NCBI GenBank assembly: GCA_947647505.1
Contig: CANSKO010000025.1
Span: forward strand, 1 to 33,765
Reading direction: 5' to 3'
Source: an uncultured Roseburia sp.
GTDB lineage: Bacteria > Bacillota > Clostridia > Lachnospirales > Lachnospiraceae
DNA length: 33,765 nt
This document shows, piece by piece, positions 25,729-33,325 of this stretch (the stretch's first letter is position 1; each line of letters opens with the position of its first letter). The notes beneath the pieces are model-generated. The model worked only from the letters and a program-made list of their open reading frames with translations, ran no database searches and was not told the DNA's origin. Position numbers and translations under genes: made by a program.

Positions 25729-27354
25729 TTATGCAACCCGCTCTTTCCTTCCCAGCCGACGATTGCTCAATTTTATCCATATACCTCTCAGCATTTGAAT
25801 TTGACAATCCGAAAGGCCTATTCCGTCTTTTAACAGAACCCCATCTGTGTACGAAAGAACTTCCTCTATTTGATTATCACGCACCAGACGGTCAATTTTC
25901 TCTACATCCAGCATCTGTGCATTTTTCATCGGAATCTTTAGTTTTCTTATCTCTCCCGGCTCAAAAGTCAACACCCCTCCGCCATAACTTCTTCCTGTTA
26001 TCTCCGACAACGCCAATGTAAAGGAATTTAAAAAGGCCGCCGCGACATACTCAGAGTTCACGCCTTCAAAAAAGCGGACTTTATGAATTGTATCTGTACT
26101 AACAGCATTTACATGATTCAAAATAATTCGAGGATATCTATTTACCTGACGCAAAATAAATGCATCTGGTTCCCATGATTTTGGCACGCAATACCAGTTT
26201 TTCCTAATGCGGCATTTATAACCTTGATGATATCCCATTGACTCCCCATATTCAATATAATCCTGTTCTTCTTTGCTGAGTTCTGAAAAAGGCAGATTAG
26301 GCGGCATAAACATATATACCTTTTTCCCTTTTTTTATCAAATTCTCAAAATCATTTTCTGACAGAATAACACCCTTTAACTGTTCTGTCTTTCCAATAAC
26401 CATCTTAGTTGCATTTGCCAGTTGATATTCATTAACCATATTTTGATTCAAAAGGAAAAAATTATTTTCTCCACTTACTAACCCTACATTGATTTCAAAC
26501 AAATCGGTTGTTGCTGTAATCTCTGGATTTTCCCGAAGTTTTCTAAGCAGTTCTATTTCCTCGCAGTTCAAGAAATATTCAACCCATTTTTCATCATTAT
26601 GCCTTAATTCCTTTACCTCTATATCGTAAAATTTCTTTAGAGCCAAATTCTTCAAATCCTCTAAATCTTTCAATTCAATCACTTGCATACCTTTTATTGA
26701 TGATTTCTTTTCTCCTAAAAACAAAACCACTTCCTGCTGTATTTCATCAAAAACCAAATGCTGAAAAGTAATCAATGTAATTCTCTCAAAATACTCTGCT
26801 AAAAATTCCCGCGCTTCCCCCGCATAATTAACTTGAAATAGTTCCGCTGGTATCACCATTCCTATTCTGCCATTCTCATTCAGTGCCATTGAAGACAATA
26901 TCAAAAACGGCAACCAGATATTTGTCAGTTTCGTTGGATGCAATCCAGCATCCCTCATATATGTAAACGCAATTTCTCTGGAAGATGGATTAAAATTTTG
27001 ATAGCGTATAAATGGCGGATTTCCGATAATGACATCAAATTTTTTCTTACCGTCTATAAAATCTCTGTAGTATTCAAAAAAATCAGAACAAATAATGTCT
27101 GCATCATATAAAGACGCCTTATCAGCTTCCTCCTTACACAATTCAATCCCTGTAACAATGTGAATTTGATTCTTCATTTCTTTTACAGAATCCAATCGCT
27201 CTATTGCCGAAGAGATAAATGCTCCATCCCCACAGCTAGGTTCTAATACCGATTCTGTTTTATTGTTAATTGCCCAATTGCAAATAAAATCAGTTATTAT
27301 TTTTGGCGTGTAATATCCGCCTCGCAGTTTGTTAAATCCTTCTTTCATCTTCAT
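25729..27354 (-). CDS. Eco57I-type N6-adenine DNA methyltransferase
   Basis: This 541-residue gamma-class amino-methyltransferase has motif X GGYYTP (12-17), the SAM-binding motif I LEPSCGDGAF (37-46), an acidic EL at 71-72 and catalytic motif IV NPPF (112-115) in FDVIIGNPPFIRYQNF. The C-terminal half (about 280-500) is the probable DNA-target-recognition region, with FILRQVNRYPRIILNHVN and a SYGGGVLTFEPGEIRKL end. The length and order fit stand-alone Eco57I-family methylases. It overlaps the end of the type IIG gene by 23 bases, with AAGGAG 7 bases before the ATG. The arrangement recalls Eco57I, where a bifunctional enzyme works with a separate methylase. Confidence 0.9.
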   Translation of the reverse strand: MKMKEGFNKLRGGYYTPKIITDFICNWAINNKTESVLEPSCGDGAFISSAIERLDSVKEMKNQIHIVTGIELCKEEADKASLYDADIICSDFFEYYRDFIDGKKKFDVIIGNPPFIRYQNFNPSSREIAFTYMRDAGLHPTKLTNIWLPFLILSSMALNENGRIGMVIPAELFQVNYAGEAREFLAEYFERITLITFQHLVFDEIQQEVVLFLGEKKSSIKGMQVIELKDLEDLKNLALKKFYDIEVKELRHNDEKWVEYFLNCEEIELLRKLRENPEITATTDLFEINVGLVSGENNFFLLNQNMVNEYQLANATKMVIGKTEQLKGVILSENDFENLIKKGKKVYMFMPPNLPFSELSKEEQDYIEYGESMGYHQGYKCRIRKNWYCVPKSWEPDAFILRQVNRYPRIILNHVNAVSTDTIHKVRFFEGVNSEYVAAAFLNSFTLALSEITGRSYGGGVLTFEPGEIRKLKIPMKNAQMLDVEKIDRLVRDNQIEEVLSYTDGVLLKDGIGLSDCQIQMLRGIWIKLSNRRLGRKERVA

Positions 27355-30300
27355 CAGAAATCTCCTTTACAACCGCTTTCGCTCCGTATAAATTGGTTAT
27401 ATATTCTTCCAAACACCTTTCTTCCATATTTATCAAACTCTCGAAAGATTTTCTCTGTTCTCTGGTTCTTAGCTCATCCCGCTCTTTTTTTAATTGCATT
27501 AATTTTCGGACAGAATCAACAATATGGTCGTGAATTTTCGTTTCATTGGAATCCTCAAAATCAATCTTATATATGGGTAATTTCTCAATAAATTGTTTCC
27601 CATGAGAATAATAGTCTCCCCGGAACTTACTAGCTTTGCTTTTCACAACTCTTTCAAGCAGCCAATGGTTTAACAACGCCTGAATATAAAAAATAGACTC
27701 CTTCGTATCTTGCTTCATTTCTATTCCATAAAATGGGCCATTTCCTCCACCAGTAAAACATATGCTTGCATCATCAAATACATAATTCCCTTCGGTTGAA
27801 AGAACAGGGCAAATCAAATGTTCTTTACCCGAAAACCTTTTTAAACTCTGACTTCTTCCAAAACCATACCATCTTTCTGGCTTTTTGTCCGTTCTTTTTC
27901 TTTTTTCCAACTCATCCTTGAACATTTCAAAATATATCCATGTTTTGGGAAATTGGCTCTTCATTTCCTCTATGGAATAAAGGAAAGGCTTGCCATCAAC
28001 TATATGGTACGGAAAAATCATCATTCTATTTGCTTCTATTTTGTCATATTTTTCTAAAGACACATCATATATACAAGGCTTTAAAATTCTTTCCTCAACC
28101 GCTTGTAATACCCCATTCTTATCAAAAAAAGAAACATACCCTTCTGAAACACTTTCTGGCTTTATGATATAAATATTATCTGCACTTGTCTGAAGCCCAA
28201 CAAAAATATCTGCATACTCTGCCAGTGGGTGGCACTTATCCTTAATATCCTCCAACACATTTAAAATATCCTCTGACAAAAAACTCCACGATGCTTCGCT
28301 TAAATATTCAATTGGATACTTTCTTAGATTTATGTTACCTGTAGCATAATACCTTGCTAAGTCATTCACAAAACCTATTTTAAAATCTTTTCTGACCACA
28401 CTATCCAAAAACAGCAGGCAAGTATAGGTACTACGTCCTACAAACACTTGCTCTATTCCAAAATGAATAATTTTGGAAACACATTTTTTATTGGATAAAA
28501 TTGACCTTAGCACCTTTCCCGTCTTAATAAGCATAAATTTATGAGGGATAATATATCCCAATTTTCCCTTTGAGGAAAGTAGTTGCAAACCCCTTTCCAA
28601 GAATAAATAATATTTATCAAGCAACTCACTCTGTGCGCTATCAAATCCAGACATGCCAGACTTAAAATATTCATATTCACTTTTTGAATATTGAACTAAA
28701 TTTTGTACACGGATATACGGCGGATTTCCCACAATAGCATCAAATTTTTCAATGCCAAATTCACTTTTAAAATCAAACAACTTTATTTTTTGCACTAAAT
28801 ATGAATCACAAAACAAGGTATCATTATATTTCAAATAGTCGGCACTCACCAAACTATTTCCGTTTTTAATGTTATCATCTAAATTAGGCAATATCTTACA
28901 ATGATGACTTTTTCTGTAATCCTGCATTTCATTTAATGAGGAATCCTCTATCAATTTGATTAGCAAGCTAAATTTTGCAACCTCTACAGCGAGGCTGTCT
29001 ATATCCACGCCAAAAATGTTATTTTTTAAAATTAAAACTTTTCTGATATATGACAAAGCATAGGCATCTTCGCCTTTGGGAATAATCCAACCACTTGATA
29101 TTGCCTGCTCCATATCGTTCTCTACAAAATATGTAATATACTGATTCACAATATACTCATACGCTGACAGCAAAAAATTTCCTGAACCACAGCATATATC
29201 CAAAACGTGATATGTTTCCCATTGATGGAAGCTGTTTGTCTGATATAAAGGCTCCAGAGTCTCTTTTACTACAATATCCGTAATGTTTTTAGGCGTGTTG
29301 ACTACACCCTGCGCATCTACTATTTCAGGCTTTTTGATAATTTTTAGTCTTTTTTCTTGTATAGCTAATTTCTCTTCCAAAAAAAGTTCATATATCTGTC
29401 CTATAATATAAGGATCAACAATGCTAAATTCATAACAACTGTTTGGATAATACAATTCTTTAAAAATATCAATCAACACTTGATCTGCAATTTTTATTCT
29501 TTCTTCATCCAACAAGTCAAATAGACCTGAATTATATTTTTTATCAGCATCCCTAAAAATCTTTTTTAACTCGCCAAAATTTTGAATATTTTTTAATTGT
29601 GCATATTCATCAAGATTCCTGTCTTCACATATTCTAAGAAATACAATTCTATTGATTAGCCTTTGCACAAAAATATTCAAACTCTCCTCGTCTATATTAG
29701 AACTCATTTCAAAAATATATTGACCAAGTTTTAACCTCCACGCACTTATTTGATTTAAAAAATACTGGTCAAATGGTTCTTTTTTTATAGAACTATTTCT
29801 ATTTGCAAATATTTCTTGAAACGTACCCGATGTAATTGATTTATAAGATAACAAGCGTGAAATCTCATCTATTTGCTCTTCATAATCAGTATAATGAAAA
29901 TGTGCGACCATAGCCGTTGTGACATCGTCATTTTCATTTGGGCGAATTGTTGTATCATAAATAATCAAATCCGTAAAATTCGTTAAAACGGATACCTTTA
30001 GATTTCCATTCCAACCATACCGTCTTGTCTGAAAAGCAGATTCCTTGCTTTCCATAATATTAACAGCCGGTTTCTTGGTTTCAAGAAAAAAGCAGACTTC
30101 ACTTCCTAGATAAAAAGCATAATCCGGCTTTTTCTTCTTGTTCCTTCCCTCTTCTTTCACCAATACAGAGGCTTCGTGCCTTACCTCTCTCATATGCTGA
30201 GGAAGATTCCTCTTGTTAAGCACATCCCAGCCTAATATTTCAAAAAAAGGATTTACAAATTCATTTCTGACATTTGTCTCATTATATTCTTTACTAGAAT

Positions 30301-30358
30301 ATTGCCAAAAATGTTTCTGATATGCCGTTATAAGATTTTTTAGTCTTTCTATATCCAT
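27332..30358 (-). CDS. type IIG restriction endonuclease-methyltransferase fusion
   Basis: This 1,008-residue bifunctional enzyme begins with a PD-(D/E)xK nuclease domain: KKPDYAF (Asp79) and FFLETKK (Glu93, Lys95). A helical connector follows to about 345. The N6-adenine methylase domain has motif X around VVNTPKNITDI (about 353-362), motif I DICCGSGNF (387-395), an acidic DID (452-454) and catalytic NPPY (545-548). A TaqI-like target-recognition domain fills the C-terminal third (about 640-1000). Such enzymes cut DNA outside an asymmetric site unless it is methylated. The start at 30358 is chosen because GGAG lies 6 bases before it; an in-frame ATG at 30370 overlaps that GGAG. All catalytic residues are intact, so it is probably active. 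Confidence 0.92.
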   Translation of the reverse strand: MDIERLKNLITAYQKHFWQYSSKEYNETNVRNEFVNPFFEILGWDVLNKRNLPQHMREVRHEASVLVKEEGRNKKKKPDYAFYLGSEVCFFLETKKPAVNIMESKESAFQTRRYGWNGNLKVSVLTNFTDLIIYDTTIRPNENDDVTTAMVAHFHYTDYEEQIDEISRLLSYKSITSGTFQEIFANRNSSIKKEPFDQYFLNQISAWRLKLGQYIFEMSSNIDEESLNIFVQRLINRIVFLRICEDRNLDEYAQLKNIQNFGELKKIFRDADKKYNSGLFDLLDEERIKIADQVLIDIFKELYYPNSCYEFSIVDPYIIGQIYELFLEEKLAIQEKRLKIIKKPEIVDAQGVVNTPKNITDIVVKETLEPLYQTNSFHQWETYHVLDICCGSGNFLLSAYEYIVNQYITYFVENDMEQAISSGWIIPKGEDAYALSYIRKVLILKNNIFGVDIDSLAVEVAKFSLLIKLIEDSSLNEMQDYRKSHHCKILPNLDDNIKNGNSLVSADYLKYNDTLFCDSYLVQKIKLFDFKSEFGIEKFDAIVGNPPYIRVQNLVQYSKSEYEYFKSGMSGFDSAQSELLDKYYLFLERGLQLLSSKGKLGYIIPHKFMLIKTGKVLRSILSNKKCVSKIIHFGIEQVFVGRSTYTCLLFLDSVVRKDFKIGFVNDLARYYATGNINLRKYPIEYLSEASWSFLSEDILNVLEDIKDKCHPLAEYADIFVGLQTSADNIYIIKPESVSEGYVSFFDKNGVLQAVEERILKPCIYDVSLEKYDKIEANRMMIFPYHIVDGKPFLYSIEEMKSQFPKTWIYFEMFKDELEKRKRTDKKPERWYGFGRSQSLKRFSGKEHLICPVLSTEGNYVFDDASICFTGGGNGPFYGIEMKQDTKESIFYIQALLNHWLLERVVKSKASKFRGDYYSHGKQFIEKLPIYKIDFEDSNETKIHDHIVDSVRKLMQLKKERDELRTREQRKSFESLINMEERCLEEYITNLYGAKAVVKEISDEDERRI

Positions 30359-30435
30359 ATCATGCTCCATTTATTTTAGTTATTTATACATTTAGCAGCT
30401 TGTTTTCCTAATGTTATAATTCCTACATGACAATT

Positions 30436-30627
30436 TTATTTTCTATTTTCTACAAATGCACTTTTCCCACTCTTCACCCACTCATCTAACTCTGATTTCT
30501 TAAACTTCCATAGCTTTCCCATTCTACAAGCAGGAATATCCGTCTTCTTAATCCAATTTCTAATTGTATCTTTATTCACTCCAAGATACTTAGCGGCTTC
30601 ATTTATTCCAATCCAATAATCATCCAT
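30436..30627 (-). CDS. small helix-turn-helix protein (HTH_17/excisionase-like)
   Basis: This 63-residue protein, read from the ATG at 30627 (GAGGTGGGAA upstream), consists of one MerR/excisionase-like winged helix: YWIGINEAAKYLGVNKDTIRNWIKKTDIPACRMGKLWKFKKSELDEWV. Such proteins either repress their own operon or act as recombination directionality factors. It is the first gene of the leftward operon, 77 bases before the type IIG gene, so a control role for the restriction system is more likely than an excision role. Two direct repeats just upstream of its promoter may be its operator. Confidence 0.82.
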   Translation of the reverse strand: MDDYWIGINEAAKYLGVNKDTIRNWIKKTDIPACRMGKLWKFKKSELDEWVKSGKSAFVENRK

Positions 30628-30662
30628 TTCCCACCTCAAAAAAATAATTATCTTTAGCTTGC

Positions 30663-30691
30663 ATTTTAGCACATATGTTCTTTGTTTTCAA
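30663..30691 (-). promoter_or_regulatory. promoter of the HTH-type IIG restriction operon
   Basis: On the minus strand TTGAAA (plus 30686-30691), a 17-base spacer and TAAAAT (plus 30663-30668), the latter preceded by TGC (extended -10). It lies about 36 bases upstream of the HTH start. Confidence 0.72.
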
Positions 30692-30723
30692 CGAATTTTA
30701 TATGATTTTGTGCGAATTTTATA
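30692..30723. repeat. two 11-bp direct repeats (CGAATTTTATA), candidate operator
   Basis: Identical copies at 30692-30702 and 30713-30723 are exactly 21 bases apart, two helical turns. The first touches the -35 box of the restriction operon. The position suits binding by the small HTH protein or another regulator. Confidence 0.6.
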
Positions 30724-30794
30724 AATCACGTCATATTTTCTAGCAATATAAATTCTAACACTTTGTAATCGTAAACATAAAAAAATCTATGCCA

Positions 30795-31184
30795 AAGGGA
30801 TCAGGGGAATCTCCCCTCTGTAATCAAAAAAGCAAAATTTTTCCATAGAGAAATTTTTAATTTTTTGAGGGTGCGTATATACGCATCCAGTGCTTGCTAT
30901 TCCAGCTATTGATAAATACCAACTATTGCAGATTTTCCGACCTATGAATGGATGGCGACAAGCAGTACCTGCTTTCTTGTTTCTGGCAAATAATATAAAC
31001 AGTTGGCATGAATATGCCAGAAATATTTTTTCTCGCTTGACTGCGACCTTATGTGAAAACGGAATGGCTGTCAAGGTCGCCCAAAGGCGTTCATATAACC
31101 TTGACAGCCATTCCGTTTTCACATACAATCGTCCTGCGATAAGAAAAAATTTTTTCTCAATTCCCCTAATCTGAACGATACCTC
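30795..31184. other. gene-free, inverted-repeat-rich stretch at the end of an integrative element
   Basis: In order: hairpin AGGGGA-ATC-TCCCCT (30803-30817); palindrome TGCGTATATACGCA (30872-30885), extendable to 20 bases at 30869-30888; TTTCTGGCA (30980-30988) paired with TGCCAGAAA (31015-31023), with a nested GGCAT...ATGCC; and the 25-bp repeat listed separately. No frame has a ribosome binding site or a family I recognise; the 94-codon plus-strand frame starting at 30890 simply spans the repeats. The stretch lies just beyond tnpV and int, where an attachment end or transfer origin would be expected. Confidence 0.5.
31052..31123. repeat. perfect 25-bp inverted repeat with 22-base loop
   Basis: The arm at 31052-31076 (TGTGAAAACGGAATGGCTGT, then CAAGG) is the exact reverse complement of 31099-31123. 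The loop carries a further CGCC...GGCG mini-stem (31078-31089). As single-stranded DNA or RNA this would be a very stable hairpin. No T run follows, so it is not an ordinary terminator. Confidence 0.85.
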
Positions 31185-31185
31185 A

Positions 31186-31208
31186 AAAATAGTAGTACGC
31201 TATTTTTT
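31186..31208 (-). terminator. terminator of tnpV
   Basis: AAAAATAG and CTATTTTT pair around a 7-base loop, overlapping the tnpV stop codon at 31207-31209. A/T runs on both sides make it usable in both directions. Confidence 0.65.
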
Positions 31209-31560
31209 ACAAAATATAGATAATCTCATCTTTCACAATTTCATCTGCCCTTGCTCTAATGCTGTTCATTTTTCGAACCCATGACATTTGATCTGTTGCT
31301 TTTAGCTTTTCTGTCACATTTTCTTTTTCCGCCATCTGACGGACGATTACATCAAACCTTCCTTCTGCCTGCTCCTGTATCATGAGCAGATGCTCTTTCA
31401 ATGTTCCCTCTAACAGCATCCCCGAATAGATTCCCCGATGATGATTTTCCAAATAATTTTTCCTCATCATCCCATACTTTCTCAGCTCTCCTTCCGGCTC
31501 TGGATTCGGCAGTAAGTTTGGAACTAAATAGTTGCCACATTTTTCATAAATCAGTTTCAT
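31207..31560 (-). CDS. tnpV: TnpV-family transposon-encoded protein
   Basis: This 117-residue protein (MKLIYEKCGNYLVPNLLPNP...) has the TnpV layout: a MKLIYE...GxYLxPNL N-terminus, a helical middle (GMLLEGTLKEHLLMIQEQAEGRF) and the end LKATDQMSWVRKMNSIRARADEIVKDEIIY. TnpV proteins are carried by clostridial transposons and ICEs. Their function is unclear, though they are thought to assist recombination. The ATG at 31560 is used because the family begins there; the nearest AGGAG is 11 bases upstream and an out-of-frame ATG lies between. It follows int in the same direction. Confidence 0.82.
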   Translation of the reverse strand: MKLIYEKCGNYLVPNLLPNPEPEGELRKYGMMRKNYLENHHRGIYSGMLLEGTLKEHLLMIQEQAEGRFDVIVRQMAEKENVTEKLKATDQMSWVRKMNSIRARADEIVKDEIIYIL

Positions 31561-31649
31561 TTTCCATCGTTCTCCTTTCCATTTAGGAAAGCCTCTGCTA
31601 TAATAAATTTGCAAGGTTTTCATAGAGAGGCTTGTCCTTTTTATGTCAT

Positions 31650-31677
31650 AGATTAAATTGTTCCACCAATTTAATCT
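31650..31677. repeat. 11-bp inverted repeat across the integrase stop codon
   Basis: AGATTAAATTG (31650-31660) and CAATTTAATCT (31667-31677) are perfect inverse copies around TTCCAC. There is no T run, so it is a weak terminator at best; it could be a protein-binding site. Confidence 0.6.
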
Positions 31678-32780
31678 GCATCCGAAATGTCTCTGTTACC
31701 AGCAGGGGCATTTCCATTTTCAGCTTCATTTCTCTTCCGGTTTAGCATATCCGCAACTTTCTTCTGCTCGTTAGGATATAAATGCCCATATGTATTCAGA
31801 GTTGTCTTGATGTCCTTATGTCCCATGCGTTCCTTGATGACCATAGGCGCCACTCCCTGATGCGCGAGATACGCGCACGCTGAATGCCTTAAATCATGCA
31901 CCCTGATCCTTTTTACTCCCGATTTCCGAATGTGCCTTACCATTTTATGCTGCACCGCTTCACATACAATAGGGAAAAGCCTCTCACTGCTGGGAAATTC
32001 ATACAGCTTATCACAGTACGCCTTAATCTCCTGTGTCAGAAATTCGGGAATATCTATTGTCCTGACTGACTGTTCCGTCTTAGGCATTGTAATGACATCT
32101 TTTCCCCCTGTACGGTAATAAGTTTTTGAAATAGATATTTTATTCTCCTGAAAGTCAATGTCATTCTTCGTTATAGCAAGTAATTCTCCGATGCGCATTC
32201 CTGTCCAGAATAAAATCTCAAACAGCACATAATATCTGCTTCCCACTTCAATCGTATTAATGAATTGCTGATACTCCTCATAAGTCCAGAAATCCATTTT
32301 ATCCGCATCTGACTTCCCCATTTTCTTTACTTTCTTGCAGGGATTGTTTGTCAGATTGTAGATATTGGAAGCGTGAGTAAACAGCGCCGTCATCTGATTC
32401 TGAAGCATCCGCAGGTATGTCTGTGAATATCCAGCCTCCCGCATTTTGTTCTGCCACTGGATAATGTCTGCCGGTGTAATTTCATTCATGGACTTATTTT
32501 CAAAATACGGAAGGATATGCCGTTCAATCATATATCTCTTATTCTTGATTGACCGTTCTTTCAATTCACCCTGCTTATCCCTAAAATAAACCTCTATAAA
32601 AGCTCCCATTTTCATATTCATGTCTGCTTCTGTTGTTTGTATAAATTGCTCCTCATACTCTTTTGCTTCCCTCTTTGTCTTGAAACCTCGTTTACACTTT
32701 TGTTTCTGCCTGCCCGTCCAATCATTGTAGCGGAAAATACAATACCATGTTCCCCTCTGTTCATCCTTATAGACTGACAT
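31671..32780 (-). CDS. int: site-specific tyrosine recombinase (ICE/Tn916-type integrase)
   Basis: This 369-residue integrase catalyses excision and integration of the element. An N-terminal AP2-like arm-binding domain (about 1-50: YCIFRYNDWTGRQKQKCKRGF) is followed by a core-binding SAM-like domain (about 60-150). The catalytic domain has the full set Arg196 (GMRIGEL), His295 and Arg298 (HDLRHSACAYL), His321 (MGHKDIKTTL) and Tyr331 (NTYGHLYP). The length is slightly below Tn916 Int. The start has AAAGGAG. The HTH/excisionase-like gene lies upstream in the same direction, the usual xis-int order. By analogy the attachment site should lie downstream of int, towards smaller coordinates. Confidence 0.93.
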   Translation of the reverse strand: MSVYKDEQRGTWYCIFRYNDWTGRQKQKCKRGFKTKREAKEYEEQFIQTTEADMNMKMGAFIEVYFRDKQGELKERSIKNKRYMIERHILPYFENKSMNEITPADIIQWQNKMREAGYSQTYLRMLQNQMTALFTHASNIYNLTNNPCKKVKKMGKSDADKMDFWTYEEYQQFINTIEVGSRYYVLFEILFWTGMRIGELLAITKNDIDFQENKISISKTYYRTGGKDVITMPKTEQSVRTIDIPEFLTQEIKAYCDKLYEFPSSERLFPIVCEAVQHKMVRHIRKSGVKRIRVHDLRHSACAYLAHQGVAPMVIKERMGHKDIKTTLNTYGHLYPNEQKKVADMLNRKRNEAENGNAPAGNRDISDAD

Positions 32781-32904
32781 AAAATCTCCTTTCTTATCAG
32801 GACAGTCTGCGATTTGCCATAAAACCCGTCCCGCAGAACTGCCCTTAAATTGCTTTTCGTTACAGCCGCATATCCTAAAATCTAAATAATATGCCGACCG
32901 TCTG

Positions 32905-33102
32905 TTACATTGTTGTCAATACGCTTTGATATCCGTAAAACTTCTTGTCCCAATATGCTCTGGGAATCTTACCGGACACGACAATATAACCGCTATCTTC
33001 CAATTCCCTGTTCAACTGCCTGATAATTTTATATGCGTGTCCTTTAGAAACACCAAGCATATCAACGATATCCTGTGCTGTTACCATATAATTTTTATTC
33101 AT
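32905..33102 (-). CDS. small HTH protein, excisionase/regulator-like
   Basis: This 65-residue protein begins with a clear helix-turn-helix (MVTAQDIVDMLGVSKGHAYKIIRQLNREL) followed by a short beta segment (SGYIVVSGKIPRAYWDKKFYG) that looks like a wing. Such proteins sit directly before int in many clostridial integrative elements and act as excisionases or regulators. GGAGGGAGG precedes the ATG. The gap to int (124 bases) holds no other gene. Confidence 0.75.
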   Translation of the reverse strand: MNKNYMVTAQDIVDMLGVSKGHAYKIIRQLNRELEDSGYIVVSGKIPRAYWDKKFYGYQSVLTTM

Positions 33103-33325
33103 CTACCTCCCTCCTCCTGCACTGACGCTGTATATTGTCAAGTTTTTAATTTTGATTTTGTATTTATCTTGACTTATTCCTTATGATAAATCAATGCCGA
33201 GTATTTGTCAAGATAATTTCGTTGAATTTATTTTTATCTTGTGATAATATTGTATCTATAAGAAAAGAATTACATCTGAGAGAAGCTATTTTAAGCCGTT
33301 AATCTGATAGAAAGGAATTTTACTT
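33103..33325. promoter_or_regulatory. divergent control region with TTGTCAAG motifs and a rightward promoter
   Basis: TTGTCAAG occurs at 33135-33142 and 33206-33212 (as TTGTCAAGAT), with the inverse ATCTTGAC at 33166-33173; 33166-33173 and 33207-33214 form an 8-bp inverted repeat. The rightward promoter is TTGAAT (33222-33227), 17 bases, TAATAT (33245-33250). The motifs lie between the excisionase-like gene and the unknown rightward gene, so one regulator may control both directions. Confidence 0.6.

Noticed and set aside
30890..31174. 94-codon plus-strand frame across the structured stretch
   Set aside because: It runs through both arms of the 25-bp inverted repeat, has no ribosome binding site and resembles no family I know.
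32905..33102. Control protein of a toxin-antitoxin pair
   Set aside because: No partner gene lies beside it and its position directly before int fits an excisionase-like role better.
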